A stretch of DNA of 21,842 nt, taken from positions 1-21,842 of the forward strand of contig JAAAUF010000706.1 of the NCBI GenBank assembly GCA_015499985.1, read 5' to 3'. Below are positions 1 through 10,337 of the stretch, one piece after another. The translations under genes were made by a program, and so were the position numbers. Origin of the DNA: Haplosporangium gracile (taxonomy: Eukaryota; Mortierellomycota; Mortierellomycetes; Mortierellales; Mortierellaceae). The notes below the pieces were generated by a model. That model saw only the letters and a list, made by a program, of their open reading frames with translations. It searched no databases and was not told where the DNA came from. Within the stretch, counting starts at the first letter, position 1; the number at the start of each line of letters is the position of its first letter.

Positions 1-228
1 AAAAGCATAAACATTGAAGAGCAGAAAAGAAAAGTAAAGAAGAGAAAGAAAAAAGGCCGTTGTGTGACCTGTGCACACGGTTACAAAAAAGGCCAGTCGT
101 TTGTACTCTGACGCGATCATCAAAGTACAAAAACAGATGAATATAAGCATTTGGGTGACTAGCGCGCCTAATTTTTTTTATCATTTTAATAGAAAGCCCA
201 AGGGAGGCATTTTTGGTAGTGAAAGGAC

Positions 229-330
229 CTACATACCAAACTCTTCCGAGCGCCATCCACCAGCCACAGTCCGGTCCTCAATCTGGCTTTGCGCAACAAT
301 TGTCGCTGCTCCTCACAGCTTCAACTGAAG
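229..330 (+). repeat. 102-bp dispersed repeat, copy A, with A-rich tail
   Basis: This matches 21505-21606 without gaps over 102 positions, with 9 mismatches by my count (about 91% identity). Weaker similarity continues about 25 bases to the left. The matched block ends in GAAG and is followed at once by AT and then 14 A. Copy B also becomes A-rich at the same base. Neither strand gives a convincing protein, and I see no clear pol III A and B boxes. It may be the 3' end of a retroposed transcript or SINE-like element, or a relic of a segmental duplication. I do not recognise the family. Confidence 0.75.
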
Positions 331-489
331 ATAAAAAAAAAAAAAAGAGAACCGGAATGGTAATCACAGCTGCCGTTAATTAAAGCATAGGATTACAGGT
401 ATCATGCACTGGCTGGTTGGCTGGGGTCAATTCCCAGGTTGACCGTTACTTTCTTTTGCCAAACCCCAATTTTTTTATCTTGGAAGTGA

Positions 490-513
490 CTTGGTAGAGA
501 TCTTGGTAGAGAT
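490..513. repeat. 12-bp perfect tandem duplication
   Basis: The unit CTTGGTAGAGAT occurs twice in a row (490-501 and 502-513) in intergenic DNA. It looks like recent replication slippage, and I see no function. Confidence 0.85.
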
Positions 514-1037
514 CTTGTCAGCGACGTGTGTGCTTGCTTTATTTTCATTTTGCTGAACGCCAAAAACTTCCAGGATATATTACTATTAGGAAATGGATGA
601 AAAAGAAGCCGAGATGATTATCTGTGATAGTTTTTGTCCTAATAAGGCATCCAGTGGTGAAGTGACAAAAGTGCGTGTCGCGACTGGTCGAACCGCTGTT
701 GTAAAAAAACCTGTTGTGAATTCATATTTTCGTTTCTTAGGAGAGGAGAAAATGAAGGCTGGGACACAAGACCACGCATGAATACGAAGGACAAACACTC
801 CGATCTTTTGTTATTACTATTTGTATGTGGAGCAGACAAAGGAGCCGAGCGTGAGTGGCGAACCGAGGGGGCTTTTCGTGTATCCCAAGCGCAGTTGAGG
901 AAAGAAAGAGAGTGGAAAAAAAGTAAAGAGAGCATTTGACAACGACTTTTTGCAAGTGTTCGTACAACGAGCACCTTGCTGCTCTCTTTCTTGTTCTCCT
1001 TCGGGTATATCTGTTTCTTATTTATTCACACGCGGGT

Positions 1038-1113
1038 TCTCTCCTTTTTTTCCTCCTTTCTTTCTCCTCCATCAAACTTCCCACACTTCTTTCTCCTCTT
1101 CCTCCAACGGATT
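1038..1113 (+). promoter_or_regulatory. Pyrimidine-rich leader of GMC1
   Basis: This is a dense C/T tract with few purines, ending about 65 nt before the chosen ATG. Comparable tracts precede the start codons of GMC2, GMC3, the dehydrogenase gene and, on the other strand, the phosphate symporter, so it is a shared feature of promoters or 5' leaders here. Pyrimidine tracts near transcription starts are common in filamentous fungi. The exact start site cannot be read from sequence. Confidence 0.5.
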
Positions 1114-1179
1114 CATTCATCTCCGCCAAAACCCTTCAGTCATTCCATTCATTCCCAACAAGGAATCGTACTTTTTCCC

Positions 1180-3582
1180 ATGCCCAAACTCAGCAAGCCT
1201 GCCATCGGAGCCGCCGTGTTGGGTGGTGCTGCCGGTGCCCACTACTTAAATAAGAAGCGCAATGAAGACCCCACCCGCAAGCCATGGGACCCAAAGACTG
1301 ATTATCAGATGCATTACGACTATATCGTCCTTGGAGGTACACACAGCAGTTTCTCATTTATCTTCGAGTGGGAGCCATATTGCGTATCATATATCTAACG
1401 AGAAACTCGCACGTTATTGTATCGGCTTTCCTTGTGTGTTCCATTGTAGGCGGTACTGCTGGTTGTGTGTTGGCGGGTCGACTGGCCGAGGACCCAAAGA
1501 TCAACGTTCTCGTCCTTGAAGCGGGCTACTGTATGTATCAACATGGATGGGTTGTCGTTTTACTGCTCACTTCTAAAACTTTTTTGAGTTTTTTGCTCCA
1601 CTTTCAGAACCTAATGCAAAAAAAAAAAATGTACCCAACTTTTTTCGCTCTTACTGCTCAACAGCGGACGATATCTCTGCAAGTATGAAGCCTGCTCTGA
1701 TGTCGACTCTCTGGTTTTCGGATGTTTCGTGGAACTTGACGTCCGTCCCCCAAGTGCACGCCTATGGCAGAGTCATGAGCCAGCCCCGCGGCAAGCTTCT
1801 TGGAGGATGCAGGTAGAGCTACATGTCAACTGAATGCAAAGCCTACTGTTCTCTTTTGGACAAAAGCATTCCTTCCATACTAAGCTTAATTGTTCCTAAA
1901 CAATAACAGCTCAGTTAACGCGATGATGTACCATCGTGGTCCACCATCCGACTTCGACGAATGGGGCACCCTTGGAAACGAAGGATGGAACTATCAGGAG
2001 TGTCTTCGCTACTTTAAAAAGTCTGAGGGCTTCAATGACCCCAACCTGCCTGTGGGTCATCCTAAGGGACCCCTGACAAAGAGAATTCGCAAGCCTCATT
2101 ACGAAGAATTCGAACCCGAGTACCACGGCACAGAGGGTCCTTGGCAGATCACCTATCACCATCTCTGGGGCGCCGCCGAGGGCTTCATTCGAGGCAACAT
2201 CGCCGAAGGCGTTCCCTTCAACAAGGACTTTAACGGACCCAACACCTTGGGTGTGAACCGTGTGCAGACGTTCATTCAGCGGGATGTCATTCGAAGCAGT
2301 GCTGCCCGTGCCTACCTCGGACCCGATAGACTTTTACACGAAGGCAAGCCAAGGGCCGACAGAGGCAACGTCCGCATCGTGTGTGGTGCACACATTGTCC
2401 GCATCCTGGTTCAGAACCGTCGAGGCACAAAGGTCGCTATTGGCGCCGAGTTCCTGGACACCAACCACGGTTAGTTCCGTTTTTAATGCATGATATGCGC
2501 AGCAACTTGCAAAAGATATCGAAAGAAACTAAAACTTAACCCTGCTGCAATATGTCCTACAAATACTAGATATGCAACGAGTCATGGCTGTCAAGGAAGT
2601 GCTTCTCTCTGCGGGAGCATTCGGCTCACCTCATATTCTGCTGGCTTCAGGAGTCGGTCCTTCTTCGCACCCCACCATTCCTCACATTCACACATTGCCT
2701 GGAGTCGGACAGAACCTCGCGGATCATTTGGGTGTTCCTATCAACTTCCGCTGCCCACCCACCACCCAGGTTTTCGATCTTCCTCGAATCTGGAATATCC
2801 CTAAGCTACTTTTTGAATACGGATTCCACGGAACAGGACCATTGTCGTCCCAGGGTGCAGAGACAGCATGCTTTGTCCGCTTGGAAGACATTGCGCCCGA
2901 TTTCGTTGCTCGCGAGAAGGCTAATGGTACTTGGCAGGATCGCGCAAGTGGACCCGAGGCACCCCACGCAGAAGTCATCTTTGCACCCTCATTTTTTCGC
3001 CACCACATGAAGGAGACGAAGGATCGTAACCCAGATGGTGAAAAGTACTATACTTTGATCGGTCTGTTGCTGAACCCCGTCTCAAGCGGCACCGTCAAGA
3101 TTTCGGACGTCAAGAACGGGAAGCTCGAAACCCTGATCGACCCCAATTTTTTCGAGGACGAGTTCGACACGCGTGTCATGGTGGAAATTGTGCGATTCAT
3201 CCGCCGTATCGGAGAAAGGATGCGTCTGGATCCTGCCTGCGCCGGTGTCGAGGTCAATCCAGGTGTGAAGAACGTTCCGAATGACGATGATGCTAAGCTG
3301 CAAGAGTATGTCAAGATGCACAGTTCGGTCTACTACCATCCCACTTCGACCTGTCGTATGGGTCCCTCGAGCGATCCCTTGGCTGTGGTTGACGCGCGTT
3401 TGAATGTCTATGGAATCGAGCGCCTTCGTGTGGTTGATGCGAGTGTTATGCCCAAGTTGCCTGCTGCCCACACTTGCGCTCCTACTATTATGATTGCCGA
3501 GAAGGCAGCAGACATGATCAAGGAGGACTGGGCTGAAGAATCGTCCCGCGTCGGAGATGTTCCTTTACAGTCGAAGTTGTAG
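1180..3582 (+). CDS. GMC-family FAD oxidoreductase 1 (GMC1), probable peroxisomal alcohol oxidase/dehydrogenase
   Basis: I build five exons: 1180-1336, 1450-1530, 1665-1812, 1910-2469 and 2570-3582, giving 652 aa. Glucose-methanol-choline enzymes oxidise alcohols using bound FAD. The dinucleotide-binding motif GGGTAG is at residues 52-57, followed by VLVLEAG. GMC signature 1 reads GGCSSVNAMMYHRG, and signature 2 reads SAGAFGSPHILLASGVG. The C-terminal domain has His572 in YYHPTSTCRMG and His616 in AAHTCAPTIMIAE, which fit the catalytic His-His pair of the glucose oxidase and aryl-alcohol oxidase type. The protein ends in QSKL, a PTS1 signal. The N terminus has only a weak hydrophobic stretch (about residues 9-23). 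The ATG was chosen because it follows the pyrimidine leader and gives about 45 residues before the FAD motif, as in GMC2 and GMC3. The substrate cannot be told; family membership is near certain. Confidence 0.93.
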
Positions 3583-3740
3583 GAGGATGGATACCTTAGT
3601 AAGGATACACCTTTATTTTGAACAGCTGAATAAAAATAAACGTTCAGCATGGTATGATTTTTACTTGTTTGACAAATACTAATGGTTTGATTGCCGAATT
3701 TACGGTACTCAACAAACTGTAAAGAAGCGGACCCTTGAAT
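3583..3740 (+). terminator. GMC1 3' region with two AATAAA signals
   Basis: Overlapping poly(A)-type hexamers AATAAA occur at 3629-3634 and 3635-3640, about 50 nt after the GMC1 stop codon. They are the likely cleavage and polyadenylation signals before the GMC2 promoter begins. Confidence 0.55.
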
Positions 3741-3870
3741 CTTCTCTCCTCCCTCTTTCTCCTCCTCTCCTTTTCCTCTCTTTTTTCTTTAACTCTTTTT
3801 ATCATCCCTCAACCCTCATTCCTCATTCCACTCCTCATTCCGCCAACTCACTTTCCCCTTTCAGCCCCAT
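3741..3870 (+). promoter_or_regulatory. Pyrimidine-rich leader of GMC2
   Basis: A long C/T-dominated tract fills most of the 311-nt gap between the GMC1 stop and the GMC2 ATG at 3894. It matches the leader style of the other genes here and supports GMC2 as a separate transcription unit. Confidence 0.5.
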
Positions 3871-3893
3871 ACTTCATTTTTTCATTCCAATCA

Positions 3894-6709
3894 ATGATCC
3901 AAGATACTTTCCAAACCATCACGACTGCCACCATTGGGCTCGGTTTGGTTGCCATGGCCTACCAAAACACGACACTGCCAAAGGTGCTCGGAAGAGCCAC
4001 CTGGGACGACGAGAAGGACGTCAGGGACTTTGACTATGTCGTCCTGGGAGGTAAGCCTTATTCTCATTAGCTGATGAAAACACAAAGCACACGCTGCTAT
4101 AACAATAAGCTCACTTAGGCACATATATACTGATCACTGGTTACTGGTCAAATCAACTCCTTTTGTTTCTTTATGGCATTGAGCCAATTAGGTGGCACTG
4201 CAGGCTGTGTGCTTGCCTCAAGGCTGTCCGAGGATATCAATGTCAGTGTCCTTGTCCTCGAGGCAGGCGAGGATATGGACAACAGCATCAAGACAAAGGT
4301 CCCCATCGGGTACCCCAAGCTCTTCCAGACCAAGCACGACTGGCAACTCAAGACTACCCCCCAGACCCATGCTGAGGGAAGAGAGATGGACCAGGTCAGA
4401 GGAAAAATGCTTGGTGGCTGTAGGTAAATTGGATGTCTAAAAAGGAGCTGTCTAAAAAGGAGCATAACCATGTTTATCGGGCGAATAAGAAAGAGTGAGA
4501 GCAGAGAGCTATTGGAGTGAAATGGGCAGGCGGATATGGGCATTGGCACTGCCGTCCAAGCCCGCTGCGTTGACACTCTTCCTTTTTCTCTACTGCTTTT
4601 TTTCATTTGTAGCTCCATTAATGCGATGCAGTACACCCGCGGGCCACACTCCGATTATGACGCCTGGGAGACCGAGTTCGGAAACGATGGTTGGAGCTAC
4701 AAGAACGTCTTGCCCTACTTCAAGAAAGCCGAGGGTTTCCACGATCCGAGCCTCGACAAAAGTCATCCGATGGGTCCTCGGTCCTCTCGAGTGCACGATC
4801 CCGAGTACGACACCTTCGAAGCCGAGTATCATGGAACAGATGGTCCTTGGCATCAATCGTACCACCATTTCAGCGCCACCACCAAGGCGTTTATCAAAAC
4901 AAGTGTTGACATGGGCCTCTCCCACACACCTGACCCCAACGGAAATTCTGTGCTTGGTGTCGCACGCATGCAGACTTCTATTAATGCTGACGCTACTCGC
5001 TGCAGCACCTCAAGCGCATATCTTCGACCTGATGTTGTCCCTGGCGGTGGAACCCGAGGTCATGTTCGAGTTGTTTTGAAGGCACATGTGGAACGAATCC
5101 TGTTTGAGAGCAAAGACGGTGTTCCCACGGCCGTTGGAGCCGAGTTCAGGGACGACAAGGATGGTATGATTGTGGATCGTTCGATACTTTGGTGGTGGTA
5201 TCTGGGAGGATATTCAATGTATTTTGCGATCACCCTATTAGTGTTTATACCATTACTCTGCCACTGTCAAAAACTAGCTGCAGTCCAACTAAGACAATCA
5301 CTGCATACATGCGTGTATTTTTTTTTTTTTATTTCAAAGTCCTTCGTAGAGTCTACGCTAGGCGCGAGGTACTTCTCTCTACCGGAGTCTTTTTCTCACC
5401 TGCCCTCCTCCTCGCCTCAGGCATCGGATACCATATCCATGATTCAATCCCCTTGTTGCACCATCTCCCGGGTGTTGGCGAGAACATGTCAGATCATGTT
5501 GGCATGTCGGTCGTTTATGCCTGTCCTCCCACCACACAGACCGTGCACACCACCTTTGCGCCCTCCAAGCTTCCCAAGGCACTTTACCAGTACTTTGTCC
5601 ACGGTACTGGTCCTCTGACTAGTCAGGTCATGGAGGCCGCATGCTTTGTCCGATTGGAGGATATCGCCCCCGAGTTTGTTGCCCGCGAGAAGGCCAATGG
5701 CACCTACCAAGAACGTGCCAGTGGACCCAATGCGCCTCACATCGAGATCCTCTTCCCAGCCTGCTTTGTCGACAATGACGATTTCACTCGCATGGATGAT
5801 ACTCACAAGAACTTTTATACTCTCTTGGTCGTCCTGCTCAACCCAGCCTCTCGAGGACGAACCAGTGCTCGACTAACCAAAGTCCCTGTCGACCAGAAGA
5901 AAAAAACGACGAAGAAGAACGTAAAGGAAGGAGAAGCAGAGAAACGATTCAAGGTTGAGCCTGTGATCGATCCCAACTTTTTGGCGGACGAGTTCGATAT
6001 CAGGGTTCTGAGGGAAGGGATGCGATTCGCTCGTCGACTCGGAAAGAAGATGCAGCAGGTTCCTGCTCTGGCGGGATTCGAGTACGTGCCCGGCGAAGCA
6101 TCTGTCCCCTCTGAGGACGATGAGGCCATGGACAGATACATCCGACAAAAGTGCACCACTTTCTTGCACTCTGTTGGCACCTGTTCGGTGAGAAGTGATC
6201 TGATGTTCAAATTACAATTACCTGTTTGCTGATTGTGTGATGGTGGATGAATGTGTGATCGCAGGGAATGATGTCTTGTGTAACCCATCTTTTTTTTTCC
6301 TTTTCGTGGTTCGTGCATTCAGATGGGCCCAGCAAGCAACCCCAATGCTGTGGTGGATGGTCGTCTTAAGGTTCATGGCGTCGATCGTCTTCGTGTTGTC
6401 GACGCTAGTGTCATGCCCAAGGTGATTGCAGGTATGTGGACAAGGCACTGGGCAAAAAAGAAATAATATCAGTGATTTACCATATTGCATGGTAGTCTTT
6501 CAAACCAACAGCAAACACACACACTCACATTCCTCTCTCTTTTTCTCTCCCTTTGTTCCCTCGTCTTTCTTTTCATTTTGTGCTTAGGCCATACGGCTGC
6601 AGGAACGGTTATGCTTGCTGAGAGGGCTGCCGATCTGATCAAGGAAGATTGGACTGGCAAGGATACCTCTGCGTTGTGTGATGTTGAAGATACCATTATT
6701 ATCCCCTAA
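3894..6709 (+). CDS. GMC-family FAD oxidoreductase 2 (GMC2), divergent paralogue without PTS1
   Basis: I build six exons: 3894-4050, 4192-4423, 4613-5163, 5340-6187, 6323-6431 and 6588-6709, giving 672 aa. The FAD motif GGGTAG is at residues 52-57, signature 1 reads [14 protein letters not shown], and signature 2 reads [17 protein letters not shown]. The catalytic pair is His590 in [11 protein letters not shown] and His634 in [14 protein letters not shown]. It differs from GMC1 and GMC3 in several ways. It has a Lys-rich insertion (about 5886-5957, [19 protein letters not shown]) in the C-terminal domain, and Ser replaces the Arg after the TC pair. It ends in DTIIIP, not SKL. Two extra introns fall beside the two catalytic histidines. 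Residues about 8-23 form a short hydrophobic segment that could be a membrane anchor. The frame stays open across all junctions, so it is probably functional. It is likely cytosolic or membrane-associated; the substrate is unknown. Confidence 0.9.
4434..4463. repeat. 15-bp tandem duplication inside GMC2 intron 2
   Basis: TGTCTAAAAAGGAGC is present twice back to back (4434-4448 and 4449-4463), just after the 5' splice site of the 189-nt intron. It is probably a slippage product and may explain why this intron is longer than most in the window. Confidence 0.85.
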
Positions 6710-6907
6710 TACGACACCAAGTAGCAGAAACAATTAAGTGTATAAACATATGTATATGAATTGTGAATTAACAAAGACGTTTTATATTTTGAAAAATCTG
6801 CTGCGAATGAAATGGTTGCGATATTGTACAAGAAAAATGAAGAACGAAAAAAGGAGAATGTTGCTATGGTATATGTGTGTGTGTAGGAGGAGGATCGCCA
6901 GGTCACT

Positions 6908-8461
6908 TTAGGCCTTGTGGGGCGAGTTGATGATCAAGGCAAAGAGGAGACCTGAGACAGTTCCGGCGGCGGGGAGGGTGAAGATCCAGGAGGAGGCAAT
7001 GAGACCAAGAACCTTCCAGTTGACGGACTTGATACCGCCTCCGGAGACAAGACCAACGGAGGTGGTGGCACCAGTGATACAGTGAGTAGTCGAGATAGGG
7101 AGACCGAGCTTGGAGCAGGTCAAGACGGTGAGGGAGGTACCGAGGGAGAGAGAGAAGCCTCTGGAGGGCGAGACGAAGCAGATGTTGTTACCCAAGGTGG
7201 CCATGACTCTGTAACCGAAGGTGAGAAGACCGATATCGATAGCAATACCGCCGTAGGCAAGGATCCAGGCGGGAACGGGGGCAGTACCAGAGATATCGAC
7301 CATACCGTGCTTCCAGACGTAGTAGATGGTAGTCAGGGGGCCGATGGCATTGGCAACATCGTTGGATCCGTGGGCAAAGGACGCGAAACAAGCAGTGAGG
7401 ACCTGGAGGGTACAGAAGAGCTGCTCGGTCTTGGGTTCGAAGCGGGTGGCCTTGTCGTGGAGGTTGTCGACCTCCTCGGTGTTGGTGGTGATGTCCTGGT
7501 TCAAACCGTGGAAGGCCTTCTTCTTGAGCTTCTGGAGGAAGGTGAGGGGCTTATCCTCTAGGGCAGCAAGACCGCTGTTGACAGAGCCGTCAGACTCGAC
7601 ACCAGTGTCGGTGGTGAGCTTACCGTTCTTCTCGGCGTCAGAGACGTCCTCGAGGTCGGTGGGGTGGGTGCGGGTGGAGACAAAGCGGACATAGAAGGCG
7701 TGGTACCATTTGAGAGGCTCCTCGTCCTCGAGCTTGCGGCGGAGATAGACCTTAAGGAAAAAGTTGCACCAGAGGAAGACGAGGAGGGCGATACCTAAGG
7801 AGATGCCGATGATGCCACCGATGGGTAACTTGGAGATGCTGAGACCGGGGGAGCCCTTGAAGATGATGTAGAAGACGTTGATGGCAATGGTGACAGCAAA
7901 GTAGTAGGGGATGGCGGTCAGACCACGCTCGAGCGAGTTCTTGTGCTTGAGGATGATGAACCGGGTGAAGAGGAAGATGGCGGCGGTCACGGCACCGGCG
8001 ATGAGGGGGGAGATCAGCCACGAGAGGACAATGGTTCCAACACCACCCCACTTGACAGCGTTAAGACCAAAGCCAGCAATACCAGCACCGGTGATGGCGC
8101 CGACGATGGCGTGGGTGGTCGAGACGGGGAGACCACGGGAGGAGGCAAAGAGGACCCAGGTGGAGGAGCCGACGAGGGAGCAGACCATGGCGAGCATGAG
8201 CAACTCGGGCTGCTCCCTGAAGAGAGCGACATCGATGAGACCGCCCTTGATGGTGTCGGCGGTTGAGGAACCCATGAGGAAGGCGCCGAGGAACTCGCAA
8301 ATCGAGGCAATGAAGACGGCCTGCTTGAGGTTCAGGGCGCCGGAACCGACAGCGGCACCGAACGAGTTACTGACGTCGTTGGCTCCGATACCGAAACTGT
8401 CCATGAAGGCGAAGATCATGCCGAGAGCAAAGAGGAAAGTGAAATCACCGGGGACCATCAT
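6908..8461 (-). CDS. PHO89: PiT-family (SLC20/PHO89-type) inorganic phosphate symporter
   Basis: This uninterrupted frame of 517 aa is a plasma-membrane cation-coupled phosphate transporter (Na+ in yeast Pho89). The two inverted PiT signatures are present: GANDVSNS at residues 26-33 and GSNDVANA at 365-372. Each half also has an STTH motif (114-117 and 457-460). Many hydrophobic segments flank a hydrophilic, acidic and Lys-rich central loop at about residues 240-345, as in Pho89. The length is a little under yeast Pho89 (574 aa). There are two consecutive Met codons at the start; I took the first, which follows a leader that is pyrimidine-rich on the coding strand. The gene has no introns, although its neighbours have 2 to 10. 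It converges on GMC2, with 198 nt between stop codons. Phosphate control is expected from family knowledge, but I found no CACGTG Pho4-type box upstream. Confidence 0.96.
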   Translation of the reverse strand: MMVPGDFTFLFALGMIFAFMDSFGIGANDVSNSFGAAVGSGALNLKQAVFIASICEFLGAFLMGSSTADTIKGGLIDVALFREQPELLMLAMVCSLVGSSTWVLFASSRGLPVSTTHAIVGAITGAGIAGFGLNAVKWGGVGTIVLSWLISPLIAGAVTAAIFLFTRFIILKHKNSLERGLTAIPYYFAVTIAINVFYIIFKGSPGLSISKLPIGGIIGISLGIALLVFLWCNFFLKVYLRRKLEDEEPLKWYHAFYVRFVSTRTHPTDLEDVSDAEKNGKLTTDTGVESDGSVNSGLAALEDKPLTFLQKLKKKAFHGLNQDITTNTEEVDNLHDKATRFEPKTEQLFCTLQVLTACFASFAHGSNDVANAIGPLTTIYYVWKHGMVDISGTAPVPAWILAYGGIAIDIGLLTFGYRVMATLGNNICFVSPSRGFSLSLGTSLTVLTCSKLGLPISTTHCITGATTSVGLVSGGGIKSVNWKVLGLIASSWIFTLPAAGTVSGLLFALIINSPHKA

Positions 8462-8490
8462 TTTGGAGAAGAGTATGAAGGATGGTTAAA

Positions 8491-8540
8491 GGGGAGGAGG
8501 AAGTGGTGATGATGGTGGTGGAGGGAAGAGGAGGAGTGAT
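8491..8540 (-). promoter_or_regulatory. Pyrimidine-rich leader of the phosphate symporter
   Basis: The + strand is purine-rich here, so the symporter's coding strand carries a C/T tract 30 to 80 nt before its ATG. A TATA-like CATATAAGT lies further upstream on the - strand, near 8609-8617. Confidence 0.45.
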
Positions 8541-8845
8541 GGTTTGGTGAGATTGACTTTGACAATGTAGAAACAACAAAAAAAAAAACAGGGGGAGATA
8601 CCAGCATACTTATATGGGCGTGAGATAGGCGATATGCTGGGGGTGGGCAGGAGAGGAGAGTAATACCCAGTAATAGTTGTGTTTGTGTAGCTCAACAGGA
8701 CGTAATACACACTAGAAAAAGAAATGGTACAAGTGAAAAAAAACGGACATCGAAAAGGAGCTCATGCTACTCAGCAAAACCCTGGCGAAGCTTCCTTTGG
8801 ATGATGATGATGATGGATGGGTTGGCTCGGTCCAATAGGGAGGGA

Positions 8846-8864
8846 GGGGGGGGGGGGGGGGGGG
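8846..8864. repeat. Homopolymer run of 19 G
   Basis: Nineteen consecutive G follow GGGAGGGAGGG-like sequence about 390 nt upstream of the symporter ATG. The tract could form a G-quadruplex on the + strand. The exact length is prone to sequencing error. Confidence 0.85.
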
Positions 8865-9503
8865 AGTCGGTAACATTGCTGTAGCACACCACAGATCAGA
8901 ATCTGGAAAACTCGGGTGAAGAGGTGAGGAGGTGCGGAGGGAAGTACAGGGCGAGAATAGTAGGCATGACAAATAGACACAAACACAGACACACATATCA
9001 TAGTCCGCCAGGAAGCAAACCTTCTTCTCATCCTTTCTTTTCTTGTTTTAGCTTGTCTCATTGACAAGATGAACGTTTTCAGTTGAAAGAATCCCGACCA
9101 TGTCCAGCCAATCGTTGGTGCACATGGGTAGGTTACTGCACAATCGACGGAGGAAGGAGAAACTAGGGAACGCACTTCATTGGATCCCGAATTACCGGAT
9201 TGGGGTCCCTAAGCGTCTTGGACGTAAACTCAAGCTCACGTACACAACATCGCCATAGTATTTACACATCTAAAAAGCCAGCAAGCTGAAACTATCTGGA
9301 AATTCCAAAGTCAACAAAAAAAAAAATGAAATAAAAAACAATAGTCAAGATAACTGAGCTTCTTTTTTTTATTGGTTGAAATAGACAATCCAGATTCACA
9401 AGACAAAAAACAATAGAAAACAGGCTAACAGGGTGTCTTCCCGGAGCCACATGGGGTTATCCTTGCACTTTTGTTGGAAGACAGGCGGCCCCTGTTTTTT
9501 TCT

Positions 9504-9581
9504 CTCTCAATGCTCAAGATCGAAGCAAAGTGATCAACAATCACAGTCAGGGCACCTGGAACAAAGTGGTAGCATTGAGAG
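9504..9581. repeat. 11-bp inverted repeat with 56-nt loop
   Basis: CTCTCAATGCT at 9504-9514 is the exact reverse complement of AGCATTGAGAG at 9571-9581. It could form a stem. With no flanking promoter or conserved element visible, it may be chance. Confidence 0.4.
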
Positions 9582-10337
9582 TGTGTCAGCATCCCGAAGA
9601 TGGATCTTTTTGATCGCATTTTGCATCTTGTTTTTAATTGTTTTTGTCTGCTAACACAAGCGTCTGATCTGTTCCCAGACAAAAAAAGACAAAAAGGGGA
9701 CATCCTGTTCACTGCTGCTGACCTGGTGTGTGAGAGCACACGACTGTTTTGTATGAGATGGAGTTGCCAGCCATGACAGTAGCCAACAGGGTAGATTGTT
9801 AGCAGTAGTAACAAATAATGCGGGGGTGTGTGGAGCGAGCAATTTTAGGATGGAAAGGGAAAGGAAAAGGGTGCTGTAGTCGCAGAACAGGAGTTGCAAC
9901 CCCGAAAATAGACATTCAGTCATTTCATTTCATGATTCTTCCCGTTGATTCCAGGTTGCGCAATACCAAGAGGATAAACGGCTAAGAGAAAACGATACCT
10001 GGAACTAACTCAGGTCTACTTCTAAAAAAAATTGTAAGAGAGCGGTGTCAATGAAGGCAAATCCTACAAACTCTGCAAACCCTGCACCCATACAGTACAC
10101 GCTACGAACACCCCACTGCTTTCCCATATACATCTACCACTTCGCCTACGGCCACCGTGCCAGGCAAATAGGTCATCTATCGCAACCGACAGGCCTTTGG
10201 CTCGGATAATGTTGCATGCTCCTAGATGCATTCAGATGGGTGTTCTTTTTTTGCACTTTTTTTTCTTTCTCGCCGCCATGTATTGCACTCACCCTTTCCC
10301 CCTACATCTTCACTCTTCATCCACACACACAAGTGCA

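Larger units (their letters stand above)
1..1179. other. Gene-poor left edge and leader of GMC1
   Basis: I see no supportable gene here. The stretch holds the first copy of a 102-bp repeat (229-330), a 14-A run (333-346) and a 12-bp tandem duplication (490-513). A 62-codon ORF at 593-781 has no recognisable motif, and opposite-strand ORFs of similar size overlap it. The last part, from about 1038, is the pyrimidine-rich leader of GMC1. Confidence 0.6.
8462..10337. other. Gene-poor interval with low-complexity DNA
   Basis: Apart from the symporter leader I find no supportable gene. The interval holds a GAT/ATG trinucleotide run (about 8798-8815), a 19-G homopolymer (8846-8864), A/T-rich runs near 9315-9375 and an 11-bp inverted repeat (9504-9514 with 9571-9581). 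A 129-codon frame on the - strand (9425-9814) has no recognisable motif and uses rare-looking codons. No tRNA T-loop or rRNA segment was seen. Confidence 0.55.

Noticed and set aside
71..328. 85-codon + strand ORF and its partner at 21416-21631
   Set aside because: They share sequence only because both lie in the repeat. Differences between copies change amino acids freely in both strands' frames, so coding is not supported.
380..425. GGATTACAGG...GCACTGGCTGG, resembling human Alu
   Set aside because: The match is short and the surrounding sequence does not follow Alu or 7SL RNA; treated as chance, not contamination.
7082..8489. Several long + strand ORFs
   Set aside because: They are antisense shadows of the phosphate symporter and have low-complexity Gly/Glu/Asp or Arg/Pro composition.
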